Assembly (NCBI GenBank): GCA_030529505.1 | Contig: JAUMWT010000026.1 | Coordinates: forward strand, 1 to 32,483 | Direction of reading: 5' to 3' | DNA length: 32,483 bases | Source: Allobrachymonas sp. | GTDB lineage: Bacteria; Pseudomonadota; Gammaproteobacteria; Burkholderiales; Burkholderiaceae_C | Shown: piece by piece, positions 15,619 to 25,424 of the stretch | Position numbering within the stretch: the stretch's first letter is position 1 | Layout of the letters: every line of letters starts with the position of its first letter | Position numbers and translations under genes: made by a program | Notes under the pieces: model-generated | Database searches by the model: none | What the model saw: only the letters and a program-made list of their open reading frames with translations | Told to the model about the DNA's origin: nothing

Positions 15619-16233
15619 ATGAACGCCGCTGCGCCTGTGCTTGAACTTTTGGAACCGGCCACCTTGCCGGATGACGCCGTTGAAGTGGCACGCGTGGGCG
15701 AGGCGTGGGGCGTGAAAGGTTGGTTCAAGGTGCTGCCGTACAGCGCCAGCCCCGAAGCCATCCGCGCCAGCAAGCGTTGGTATGTGCAGCCGCCCGAGCG
15801 TGGCGCACGCTATTTCTCGGGCACGCGCCTGCTGCGCATCAGTCAGGTCAAGCCGCATGGCGATGGCTTGACGGCGCATTCGCTGGACATCACCGATCGC
15901 AATCTGGCCGAATGCCTGCGCGGCGCGCGCGTGTTCGTGCCGCGTTCTTCCTTCCCCAGCACGCAGGCCGATGAATACTACTGGGTGGATTTGATCGGCT
16001 GCGAAGTTGTCAACCGCGAAGGGGGCTTGCTGGGCACGGTCAAGGAACTGCTGGCCACCGGCCCGCAAACAACGCTGGTGCTGGCCGCACCTGATGCAGC
16101 AGCAGAAGCGGCAACAAATAAAAAAGCAGCCCATGCCCAGCGCATGATCCCTTTCGTCAGCGCCATTGTGGATACGGTGGACGTGGCCGCCAAGCGCATC
16201 GTGGCGGATTGGCAGACCGACTACTGGGATTGA
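15619..16233 (+). CDS. rimM: ribosome maturation factor RimM
   Basis: The 204-residue protein has the N-terminal RimM domain (VEVARVGEAWGVKGWFKVLPYS) and a C-terminal PRC-barrel (YYWVDLIGCEVVNREGGLLGTVKELLATGPQTTLVL ... MIPFVSAIVDTVDVAAKRIVADW). RimM binds S19 and helps 30S head maturation. It carries an Ala/Glu-rich insertion (DAAAEAATNKKAAHAQR) in the barrel. It lies between rpsP and trmD, behind a terminator. Confidence 0.95.
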   Translation: MNAAAPVLELLEPATLPDDAVEVARVGEAWGVKGWFKVLPYSASPEAIRASKRWYVQPPERGARYFSGTRLLRISQVKPHGDGLTAHSLDITDRNLAECLRGARVFVPRSSFPSTQADEYYWVDLIGCEVVNREGGLLGTVKELLATGPQTTLVLAAPDAAAEAATNKKAAHAQRMIPFVSAIVDTVDVAAKRIVADWQTDYWD

Positions 16234-16420
16234 TGCCAGGCTGATGGGTGGGCCTGGATCGCGGCCCGGCTTGATGACGAGTGCAGCCGCTTGTTGCAGC
16301 CTGCCGTGGCATCTTTTGTGGCATTTTTTCCCCAAGCACTCACGCAAAGAGTGCCAACAGCCTTTGACGTGCAGCCCGCCTTGCTTGTTTTTCATGCCTT
16401 TCAAACGCTTCAGCCATTCC

Positions 16421-17146
16421 ATGCGATTCGACATCATCACCCTCTTCCCCGAGCTGTTCGGCCCCATGCTCAAAGTGGGCGTTACGCGCCGCGCCTTTGC
16501 CACGGGGCAGGTGGCGGTCAAGCTCTGGCAGTTGCGCGACTTTGCCGAAGGGCCCTACCGCCGCGTGGACGATCGCCCCTTTGGTGGCGGGCCGGGCATG
16601 GTCATGCAGGCGCAGCCGCTTTGGCAATGCCTGCAAGCCATTCGCGCCGACCGGGCCGAGCCAGCCGGGCAGCAAGCGCCGGTGGTGCTGTTCTCGCCCG
16701 CCGGTGTGCCGCTTACGCATGCACAAGTGCAAGGCTGGGCCGATGCGCAGCGCCCCGGCGCCATCCTGGTGTGCGGCCGTTATGAAGGGGTGGATCAGCG
16801 TTTCATCGATACCTGTGTGGACGCCCAAATCAGCTTGGGCGATTTTGTGCTTTCGGGCGGTGAAATCCCGGCCATGGCCTTGCTCGACGCCGTGGCCCGC
16901 TTGCAACCCGGCGTGCTGCAAGACGCCGACAGCCATGCGCAGGACAGCTTCAACCCGACCGTGGGCGGCTTGCTCGATTGCTCGCACTACACGCGGCCCG
17001 AAGTGTGGCAGGGCCAGCGCGTGCCCGAGGTACTGCTCAGCGGCAACCATGCGGCCATTGCCCGATGGCGCCAGGCGCAACGCCTGCACCTGACGCAGGC
17101 CAAGCGCCCCGATTTGTTCGAATCCGCCCAGCACGAGCAACCGTAG
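16421..17146 (+). CDS. trmD: tRNA (guanine-N1)-methyltransferase TrmD
   Basis: The 241-residue SPOUT enzyme makes m1G37 in tRNA. It opens MRFDIITLFPELF; DRPFGGGPGMVM is the conserved early loop; LVCGRYEGVDQRF and SLGDFVLSGGEIPAM form the trefoil knot that binds SAM; and HYTRPEVWQGQRVPEVLLSGNH is the C-terminal signature. ATG 16421 gives the family start, though no clear ribosome site is seen. The stop is followed at once by three copies of GCCGCA. rplS, the usual next gene, is missing: the 243 bases to 17389 hold no gene. Confidence 0.96.
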   Translation: MRFDIITLFPELFGPMLKVGVTRRAFATGQVAVKLWQLRDFAEGPYRRVDDRPFGGGPGMVMQAQPLWQCLQAIRADRAEPAGQQAPVVLFSPAGVPLTHAQVQGWADAQRPGAILVCGRYEGVDQRFIDTCVDAQISLGDFVLSGGEIPAMALLDAVARLQPGVLQDADSHAQDSFNPTVGGLLDCSHYTRPEVWQGQRVPEVLLSGNHAAIARWRQAQRLHLTQAKRPDLFESAQHEQP

Positions 17147-17165
17147 CCGCAGCCGCAGCCGCAGC
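17146..17165. repeat. hexamer repeat after trmD
   Basis: GCCGCA occurs three times in tandem directly after the trmD stop codon, followed by GC. It is a short simple repeat with no known role here. Confidence 0.8.
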
Positions 17166-17389
17166 TTGCTCGCCAACCGCCTGCTCGAGCGGCTGATGCC
17201 TGTGGGCTGAATGGGTGCTTGCTCATTCACTTGGGTCGATCAACCCGCGCATGCTGCTCTTGCGAACGGATGCGGGGCATGCGCGCTGGGGCCTGGCACT
17301 GCAGGATCGCAGCAGGCGAGCGGCTTGCCATCTGGGGCGCGGGCAGGCGCAGCTTGGGCGGCTTTGGCCGTGGCTATGCACAAGGGTAG

Positions 17390-18154
17390 CTAGTCGGCAC
17401 CGATCAAATCGGCGCGCATCAGGCTTTGGGTATACGGGTGCCGGGGCTGGGTGATGATGCTTTCCACCTCTCCCGTTTCGACGATGCGGCCCTGGTGCAG
17501 AACGGCCACGCGCTGGCACATGCGGCGCACCACGTGGATGTCGTGCGAGATCAGTACGCAGGGAATTTGCAGGCGCTGCTGCACCTCTTTGAGCAGGTGC
17601 AGCACCTGCGCCTGTACCGACATGTCGAGGTTGGAGGTGGGCTCATCGGCCACCAGCACGGCGGGATTGAGCGAGAGGGCGCGCGCGATGACGATGCGCT
17701 GGATTTCGCCGCCGCTGACTTCGTGGGGGTAGCGCCTGAGGATTTCGGCCCGCACGCTGACCTGGTCGGCCAGTTCCTTGGCTGCTTGTGGCAGATTGTC
17801 CGTTCGTCCGGCCAGTCTGAGCCCTTCCAGCAGCGAATCGCCCACGCGCATGCGCGGGTTGAGCGAGGAGCGCGGGTCTTGAAAAATCATTTGCAGGCGC
17901 GGCCAATAGGCGCGCAATTGGCGTCCTTGCAGTTGCGTGACATCCGTATCGCCCACGCGGATGCGGCCCGCCGTGGGGCGCAGCAAGCGCACGATCATTT
18001 TGCCGATGGTGGTTTTGCCGCAGCCGCTTTCGCCCAGCAGGCCGAATATTTCATGCTTGCCGACGGAGAAGCTGACGTCTTTCACCACCTGCATGCTTTG
18101 GCGCGCCAACAGGCCCGTGCGGTATTGCTTGCTCAAGCCTTCAACGATCAGCAT
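17390..18154 (-). CDS. ABC transporter ATPase, NikE/OppF type
   Basis: The 254-residue ATPase has Walker A GESGCGKTT at 41-49, the Q-loop MIFQDPRSSLNPRM, signature VSGGEIQR, Walker B VLVADEPTSNLD and switch His in LISHDIHVV. It lacks the Cys-rich tail of oligopeptide ATPases, as in NikE. It powers uptake by the five-gene importer upstream. Its start overlaps the preceding ATPase gene by seven bases, and it is the last gene of that operon. Confidence 0.92.
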   Translation of the reverse strand: MLIVEGLSKQYRTGLLARQSMQVVKDVSFSVGKHEIFGLLGESGCGKTTIGKMIVRLLRPTAGRIRVGDTDVTQLQGRQLRAYWPRLQMIFQDPRSSLNPRMRVGDSLLEGLRLAGRTDNLPQAAKELADQVSVRAEILRRYPHEVSGGEIQRIVIARALSLNPAVLVADEPTSNLDMSVQAQVLHLLKEVQQRLQIPCVLISHDIHVVRRMCQRVAVLHQGRIVETGEVESIITQPRHPYTQSLMRADLIGAD

Positions 18155-19230
18155 GAAAGGCTTTCTGCATGGTGGCAGCGCACCAGCACGCCGGCCTGTG
18201 CGGCGCTGGCGCTCAGGCCGGGGCATTGGCTGCGGCAACGTTCTGTGGCGTGCGGGCAGCGCGGGTGGAACGTGCAGCCCTGTGGCAGATCGATCAGGCT
18301 GGGGCTCAGGCCCGCAATCGCTTGCATGCCGCGGCTGGGCATGGAGGCCAGCAGCCCCCGCGTGTAGGGATGCTGCGGTTGCGCCAGAACGGTGGCCGTT
18401 GGGCCTTGCTCGATGATCCGGCCGGCATACATCACGGCCAGGGTGTCGCAGAAATGGGCCACTTCGATGTCGTGCGTGATCAGCAGCAGGGTTTTGCCAG
18501 CGGTGAGCTGATCGAGCAGGCGCACGATGCGGGCGCGCAAAATGCGATCCAGCCCGGTGGTGGGCTCGTCGGCCACCAAAAAGCCGGGGTTGCGCGCCGT
18601 GCCGCTGGCAATCAGCACGCGCCGGCACATGCCGCCGGACAGCTCGTGCGGAAAACGCGCCGCCGTGGAGGCAGGCAGGGCGACTTGCTGCAACTTCTCG
18701 GCTACCTGATGGCGCAAGTGGCGCAGCCCCCAAAGCGAAAGCGCAGGGTTGATTGCCTCGGCCAGTTGCACGCCGATGCGCAGCAAGGGGTTGAGGGCCG
18801 ACAAGTGCTGTGGGATCAGGCCGATGGCACGGCCGCGCAGGGCGCTGATGGCGGCTTCGGGCAGATGCAGCACATCTTGCCCGTTCAGCAGAATGCGGCC
18901 GCTGCTGTGGGCGTTGGCGGGCAGCAGGCGAAACAGGGTTTGCGCCAGAACCGATTTGCCGCAGCCCGATTCGCCGATGATGGCCAGGCGTTGCCCCGCG
19001 CGGAGCTGCAAGTCCACCCCGTTGACGGCATGCACGCGGCCTGCGGGTGTGGCAAACCAGGTGTGCAAGTCGCTGATGTCGAGCAAGACGGGTGCGGGGG
19101 CTGGCACAGCCGGCTGGTGGCCTGGTTGGGTTTCTGCCTTTGCGATAGGGGCTGCCGCAGGCCCGGCATTGGTTGGGCATGGGCCGCCATCAGCCGTGGC
19201 GCAGGGCAGGGAATTGGCCGCGTGGTTCAT
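18148..19230 (-). CDS. ABC transporter ATPase, NikD/OppD type
   Basis: The protein of 360 residues has an Ala/Pro-rich extension of about 45 residues before the ABC domain. Walker A is GESGCGKS at 86-93, the Q-loop region reads LIPQHLSALNPLL, the signature LSGGMCRR, and Walker B FLVADEPTTGLD. The C-terminus has the Cys-containing tail CTFHPRCPHATERC typical of the Opp/Nik family. The start overlaps the permease stop as ATGA. The long N-terminal extension is unusual; an internal start is possible, but no better one was found. Confidence 0.9.
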   Translation of the reverse strand: MNHAANSLPCATADGGPCPTNAGPAAAPIAKAETQPGHQPAVPAPAPVLLDISDLHTWFATPAGRVHAVNGVDLQLRAGQRLAIIGESGCGKSVLAQTLFRLLPANAHSSGRILLNGQDVLHLPEAAISALRGRAIGLIPQHLSALNPLLRIGVQLAEAINPALSLWGLRHLRHQVAEKLQQVALPASTAARFPHELSGGMCRRVLIASGTARNPGFLVADEPTTGLDRILRARIVRLLDQLTAGKTLLLITHDIEVAHFCDTLAVMYAGRIIEQGPTATVLAQPQHPYTRGLLASMPSRGMQAIAGLSPSLIDLPQGCTFHPRCPHATERCRSQCPGLSASAAQAGVLVRCHHAESLSC

Positions 19231-20189
19231 TGCACCATCCCTTGCAGGCGGATCGGGTCGCTGACTTCCTTGAGCCAGGAACCCACGGTGTTGAAAGCGA
19301 CCACGCTCAGGGCGATGGCCAGGCCTGGAAACAGCATGGTTTGCGGGGCCTGCTCCATGAAAGAGATGCTCGACTGGATCATCGCACCCCATTCGGCCGT
19401 GGGCGGCTGTGCGGCCAGGCCCAGAAAGCTCAGGCTGGTGATGTGCAGAATGGCCGAGCCAATATCCAGCGTGGCCAGCGCAAACACCGGCGTGATGACG
19501 TTGGGCAGCACGTGCTTGCGCATGATGTAGAGGGGGCCGCCGCCCATGAGCCTGGCGCCCTGAATGTAGGTTTGCTCTTTGACTTGCAGCGCCAGGCCGC
19601 GAATCATGCGGGCATAGCTCACCCACCAGCTCAGGCTCAGGGCGATGACCACGCTCATGGATGAAGGCCCCAGCACGCCGACCAGGGCGATGGCAAAAAT
19701 CGTGCCCGGCAGGGCCAGCAGCAAGTCCACCACGCGCATGATGCATTGATCCACCATGCCGCCCAGAAAGCCCGCCAGCAGGCCGATGAACGTGCCCAGG
19801 CCAGCGCCGATGCACACGACCGCCACGGCCGTGATCAGCGAAGTGCGCGTGCCAAACACCACCCGCGAAAAAATGTCGCGCCCGTGGTTGTCGGTGCCGA
19901 ACCAGTGGTTGCGGCTAAGCGGCGCCAGGCGTTGGCTCAAGTCCATGTGGTTGGGGTCTGCCGTGGCAAACACGCCGGGCAGCAGCGCCATGCATGCCAG
20001 CAACAGCAAAAACAGGCCGGCCAGGACCACGCCGGGGCGCAACGCAGCGGGCCGCCAGGCCGCAGGCCCAGCAGGCAGGGGCTGAGCGCCCGGCAGCTGC
20101 ATGGCCGCGCCATGCCTCGGCTGGGTGGATGCAGGCGTTGGTGATGACTGATGCGATGGCAGGGGGGATGGGAGCACAGGGTCACTCAT
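19227..20189 (-). CDS. ABC transporter permease, NikC/DppC type
   Basis: This 320-residue membrane protein begins with a soluble Ser/Pro-rich segment of about 50 residues. The hydrophobic stretch VVLAGLFLLLLACMALLPGVF follows, then the DppC-type motif HWFGTDNHGRDIFSRVVFGTRTSL. Several further hydrophobic segments follow, with the coupling loop EQTYIQGARLMGGGPLYIMRKHVLPN. It forms the channel with the neighbouring NikB-type permease, whose gene overlaps its start by eight bases. Confidence 0.92.
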   Translation of the reverse strand: MSDPVLPSPLPSHQSSPTPASTQPRHGAAMQLPGAQPLPAGPAAWRPAALRPGVVLAGLFLLLLACMALLPGVFATADPNHMDLSQRLAPLSRNHWFGTDNHGRDIFSRVVFGTRTSLITAVAVVCIGAGLGTFIGLLAGFLGGMVDQCIMRVVDLLLALPGTIFAIALVGVLGPSSMSVVIALSLSWWVSYARMIRGLALQVKEQTYIQGARLMGGGPLYIMRKHVLPNVITPVFALATLDIGSAILHITSLSFLGLAAQPPTAEWGAMIQSSISFMEQAPQTMLFPGLAIALSVVAFNTVGSWLKEVSDPIRLQGMVQ

Positions 20190-21141
20190 GGCTGGCCACT
20201 CCTGGCTTGATGCGCGGGTCGAGCAGCACGTAGAGCGTATCGACCGCGAAATTGACGGCCACGAAAAGGGTCGAGACGATCAGCACGAAACCGGCAATGA
20301 CCGTGTAATCGCGGCTCAGCACCGAAGACATCATGAAGCTGCCAATGCCGGGCCAGCCAAAGATGTTTTCCACAATCACGGCGCCGCCCAGCAACGCGCC
20401 CAGATCCAGGCCCAGCTGCGTCAGAATGGGCAGCGAGGCATTGCGCAGGGCATGCCGCCAGACCACGGTGCGCGTGCCAACCCCGCGGGCATAGGCGGCG
20501 TTGATGTAGTCCTGCCCCAGGGCGTCGAGCATGGATTCGCGCGAAACGCGCAGCAGGCGGGCCACTTGGTGCAGGCCCAGTGCCAGCGTGGGCAGCACCA
20601 GGTTTTTGGCTTGCCCGTAGCCGTAGGAGGGCAGCCAGCCCAGGTGGATGCTGAACAACAGCACCAGCAGCAAGGCCAGCCAGAACGAGGGCACGGAGGC
20701 GCCAATGGCCGCCAGGGTGTTGCCCAGGCGATCCAGCCAGCTGTTTTTTTTCACTGCCGCCGCAATGCCCAGGGCCACGCCCACGCAAGCAGAAAAAGCC
20801 AGTGCGCTCAAGGCCAGCAGCACGGTGGCGGGGAAGCGGTCGATGAACTCTTCCCACACCGGATTGCCCGTGCGCAGCGAGGTGCCCAAGTCGCCCGCGA
20901 GCATATTGCTGATCCAGGCGCTGTATTGCTGCACGAAGGGCTGATCCAGCCCCTTGTCTGCCAGAAAAGCCAGCACCGCCTCGCGGCTGGGCTCATTGCC
21001 GGTTTCCGCAGTCAGGATGCGCTCGGCCGGGCTGCCGGGCGCAAAAAACATGATGGAAAAGGCAATGAGCGATGCCGCCAGCACCGTGAGCAAGGCCCAC
21101 GGCGCACGGCGCAGCAGCATGGTGGGAAGCGCACCCAGCAT
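20182..21141 (-). CDS. ABC transporter permease, NikB/DppB type
   Basis: The protein of about 319 residues has the N-terminal membrane segment (WALLTVLAASLIAFSIMFFAPG), the family motif GDLGTSLRTGNPVWEEF, and the coupling loop GQDYINAAYARGVGTRTVVWRHALRN with ENIFGWPGIG near the C-terminus. It pairs with the NikC-type permease. ATG 21141 is used; TTG 21147 and ATG 21120 are alternatives. It overlaps the end of the binding-protein gene region closely (start 20 bases past that stop). Confidence 0.9.
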   Translation of the reverse strand: MLGALPTMLLRRAPWALLTVLAASLIAFSIMFFAPGSPAERILTAETGNEPSREAVLAFLADKGLDQPFVQQYSAWISNMLAGDLGTSLRTGNPVWEEFIDRFPATVLLALSALAFSACVGVALGIAAAVKKNSWLDRLGNTLAAIGASVPSFWLALLLVLLFSIHLGWLPSYGYGQAKNLVLPTLALGLHQVARLLRVSRESMLDALGQDYINAAYARGVGTRTVVWRHALRNASLPILTQLGLDLGALLGGAVIVENIFGWPGIGSFMMSSVLSRDYTVIAGFVLIVSTLFVAVNFAVDTLYVLLDPRIKPGVASHE

Positions 21142-21160
21142 GAGCAAATGCCCGGAAGGA

Positions 21161-22771
21161 TCAGGGCTCGATGGCGATCATGCTCATGTCGATGGCATAG
21201 ACCGAGGCCGGGAAGGTGAAGTTCTTGACCTTCTTGTTGTAGGCCACGATTTTTTCGATGTCGTACAGCGGGATCATGGCGTGCTCGCTTTGCAGCAGGG
21301 CATAGACCTTGGCGTAGTCTTCATCGGCATGGGTTTTGAGCGCGGCGTCGATCAGCCGATCCAGCTCGGCGCTGTGCAGCGATGCCACCCAGGATGACTT
21401 GGAATGGTATTTGCCAGTGAGCAACCATTCGGGCAGGCCCGGCACGCCATAACTGTGGTGCAGGTAGATGTCGTAGTTGCCCTTCTTGCCCTCTTCCCAG
21501 GCGGCGCCGCTTTCCATGGTCAGGATATTGACGTCCACGCCAATCTGCTTGTAGGCGTTTTGCAGATAAACGGCAATCGGCTCGGAATTGGCTTCGAAGC
21601 GCGGCACCAGGTATTTGAGACTGAGTTTCTTGCCGTCTTTTTCGCGTATGCCGTCGGCCCCCATTTTCCAGCCAGCCTCATCCAGCAGCTTCTTGGCCAG
21701 TTCCGGGTCGTATTTGTATTCCATGCCGGCCAGGCCCTTGGCGAAGGGGTAATGGGGCGGAATGATGGCCCAGGCGGGCGCTGCGGCATTGGCCAGCAGG
21801 CCCTTGACCATGGCAGTGCGATCCAGTGCGGCATTGAGGGCCTGGCGCACGCGGATATCGGCCGTGGGGCCTTGCTTGGTGTTCATCTCCACTACCTGGT
21901 AGCGGCCGTAGGAGCGTTTTTCCACGGTGAGTTTGGGGTCGTTCTGCATGGTGGGAACAGCCTCAAACGGAATGGTGGAGTGGTGATCGGCCGCGCCGAT
22001 GATGTCCACGTCGCCTGCGCGCAGCGCCGCGACCGATGCCTGATCGTCGGGAATCACCTTGTAAACGATGCGGTCGATCAAGGGGCCTTGGCCTTCCTGG
22101 GCGTTGACGCGTTCCAGCTCGGCACTCAGCGCTTTGGCATAGGCCGTTACCTTGAACTTGCCAGTGCCTATCCAGGTTTGGGGCTTGATCTTGTCGGTTT
22201 CTGACCAGGCTGTTTCAAGCGATTGGGGGGAGGGCACAATGGCTTTGGAGTCAGAGGCCAGCGTTTTGGTGAACAAGGCGTCTGCAGCGTTCAGTTTGAC
22301 CTCAATGGTTTTGCCATCAATCTCTTTGACAGAGGCAATCGCTTGGAAAGAGCTTTTTTGCGGGCCTTTTTGCAGCCAGTTAAAGAACCAGGCAGCCGTT
22401 TTGGCATCCCACTTGACGCCATCGTGGAACTCAATGCCATCGGCCAGGGTGAATGTGTAGGTGGTCTTGTCGGCAGACACATCCACTTTGCTCACAAGCC
22501 GACCCGGATGGGCGCTGCCTTGATCGTCCATTTGCAGGAAAGTGTCGAACACATTGCGCTTCATCTCCGAGCGGGAGTTGAAGTCTGCCGGGCCGCCAAC
22601 AACCAGCGTTTGAATATCGCTGTTGGCTGTTTGGGCCGCGGCAGCAGAAGCGCCCGATGTGGCCTTGGATGCGTCTGGGCGCGAGCAGCCTGCCGCCAAA
22701 GTCAGGGCTGCGCATGCGCACAAAGTTGCCAACGAACGTTGTGCCAAAGGCGAACGGAGTGCTTGCTTCAT
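21161..22771 (-). CDS. ABC transporter substrate-binding lipoprotein, NikA-like (SBP family 5)
   Basis: The 536-residue precursor has a lipoprotein signal, ending in lipobox LAAGC with Cys29, so it should be anchored in the periplasm. The mature protein shows the family 5 pattern: TYTFTLADGIEFHDGVKWDA, GTGKFKV, RQALNAALDRTAMVKGLL, and the C-terminal lobe with REKDGKKLSLKYLVPRF and HHSYGVPGLPEWLL. By eye it is nearer NikA than DppA or OppA, but nickel, metal-chelate or peptide substrates cannot be told apart. A strong ribosome site (AAAGGAG) precedes the ATG. It is the first gene of the operon. Confidence 0.9.
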   Translation of the reverse strand: MKQALRSPLAQRSLATLCACAALTLAAGCSRPDASKATSGASAAAAQTANSDIQTLVVGGPADFNSRSEMKRNVFDTFLQMDDQGSAHPGRLVSKVDVSADKTTYTFTLADGIEFHDGVKWDAKTAAWFFNWLQKGPQKSSFQAIASVKEIDGKTIEVKLNAADALFTKTLASDSKAIVPSPQSLETAWSETDKIKPQTWIGTGKFKVTAYAKALSAELERVNAQEGQGPLIDRIVYKVIPDDQASVAALRAGDVDIIGAADHHSTIPFEAVPTMQNDPKLTVEKRSYGRYQVVEMNTKQGPTADIRVRQALNAALDRTAMVKGLLANAAAPAWAIIPPHYPFAKGLAGMEYKYDPELAKKLLDEAGWKMGADGIREKDGKKLSLKYLVPRFEANSEPIAVYLQNAYKQIGVDVNILTMESGAAWEEGKKGNYDIYLHHSYGVPGLPEWLLTGKYHSKSSWVASLHSAELDRLIDAALKTHADEDYAKVYALLQSEHAMIPLYDIEKIVAYNKKVKNFTFPASVYAIDMSMIAIEP

Positions 22772-22926
22772 GATTGATAGCTCCTTTGAAAAATCAAGGT
22801 TTTTGTTTGCGAGAGAACTACTTGCGATGCCGCCAGAAAACAGTGCCTGAAAGCAGCAAATCGGGCGGTTGCCTCAAAGTCATAGCGCGTTGCTTTGCCA
22901 TGAAATGGCTGCTTCAAAAGCGCTTT

Positions 22927-22960
22927 GCCGGGCAGCCAAGCCGATTCAGGCGTGCCCGGC
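22927..22960 (-). promoter_or_regulatory. hairpin in the 5' leader of the ABC importer operon
   Basis: GCCGGGCA (22960-22953, minus strand) pairs perfectly with TGCCCGGC (22934-22927), with an 18-base loop that can itself pair GCC with GGC. There is no U-run, so it is not a terminator. It lies about 160 bases upstream of the first gene, within the presumed leader. Confidence 0.45.
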
Positions 22961-22995
22961 TGGTGCGTAAACCGGCGGCATGCTATCACATGAAA

Positions 22996-23023
22996 ATTAT
23001 CTTTTTTATGAATTAGATTGAAA
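22996..23023 (-). promoter_or_regulatory. candidate promoter of the ABC importer operon
   Basis: In the only AT-rich part of the 366-base gap between the importer and glnS, the minus strand has TTTCAA (23023-23018) and GATAAT (23001-22996), 16 bases apart. If used, it leaves a leader of more than 200 bases. The GATAAT also resembles half a Fur site, but no matching second half is present. Confidence 0.35.
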
Positions 23024-23137
23024 CTTGTTTTCAGTTTTGCTCGGCCAACAGCATCGTCTTTCATCGGTGAATGCAAAGACAATGCGCAATTCAGATAGCG
23101 CCTCATTTTCGAGGAGTGTGCTTCTACAATCGGCGGC

Positions 23138-24964
<1,827 letters not shown>

Positions 24965-25105
24965 TGCATGGCCCTTTTGTTCGCGCTGCCAATGCCAATG
25001 CCGTTTGGGGATGAGCGTCGTTTGGCAGTCAGGTGCTGAAAAGTATCTTTGACCTTTCAGCGGGCGAGCACGCCGCCCAGCGCCTATTGCCTCGGCCACA
25101 AAACA

Positions 25106-25133
25106 AAAGCCCCTGAATCATCTCAGGGGCTTT
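25106..25133. terminator. terminator between glnS and the minus-strand genes
   Basis: AAAGCCCCTGA (25106-25116) pairs perfectly with TCAGGGGCTTT (25123-25133) around a 6-base loop. The A and T ends make it usable in both directions. The 140 bases between glnS and this hairpin hold nothing else I can see. Confidence 0.85.
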
Positions 25134-25134
25134 C

Positions 25135-25392
25135 TCATGGGGCGTGTTTCGCGTAGTAGCGGGCTTGCACTTGCACTTGCCGCAGACCTTGCAGATTGGT
25201 GCTGCGGCTTGTTGCCCGGCAGATGAAATTTGCAGCCATCTGCTCTTGCAATGGCTGCAACTGCCGCCACAGCCAATCGCCGTTCTTATCCGCAGTGCCG
25301 ATCACAGCGCCAATTGTTGCCCAATCGCAGCACCAGCGCGGCCCATCGCAAAGCCAGTCAGCCGTGCGGAGGGGGTAAACGTGCAGGCGCAC
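25135..25392 (-). CDS. possible small protein of unknown function
   Basis: A frame of 85 codons starts at a GTG (25392), 33 bases after the D,D-peptidase gene, and stops two bases before the bidirectional terminator. The placement suits a last gene of that transcript. The sequence (for example DKNGDWLWRQLQPLQEQMAANF) is not of low complexity, but I recognise no family. An in-frame stop lies six codons above the GTG and no good ribosome site is seen. It may be only a chance frame. Confidence 0.3.
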   Translation of the reverse strand: MRLHVYPLRTADWLCDGPRWCCDWATIGAVIGTADKNGDWLWRQLQPLQEQMAANFICRATSRSTNLQGLRQVQVQARYYAKHAP

Positions 25393-25424
25393 GGGGCGTG
25401 TGCGCCATTACCTTTCCAGCAGCA

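Noticed and set aside
22996-23030. Fur-like site upstream of the importer.
   Set aside because: Only one GATAAT half-site is present; no second half or inverted partner is seen.
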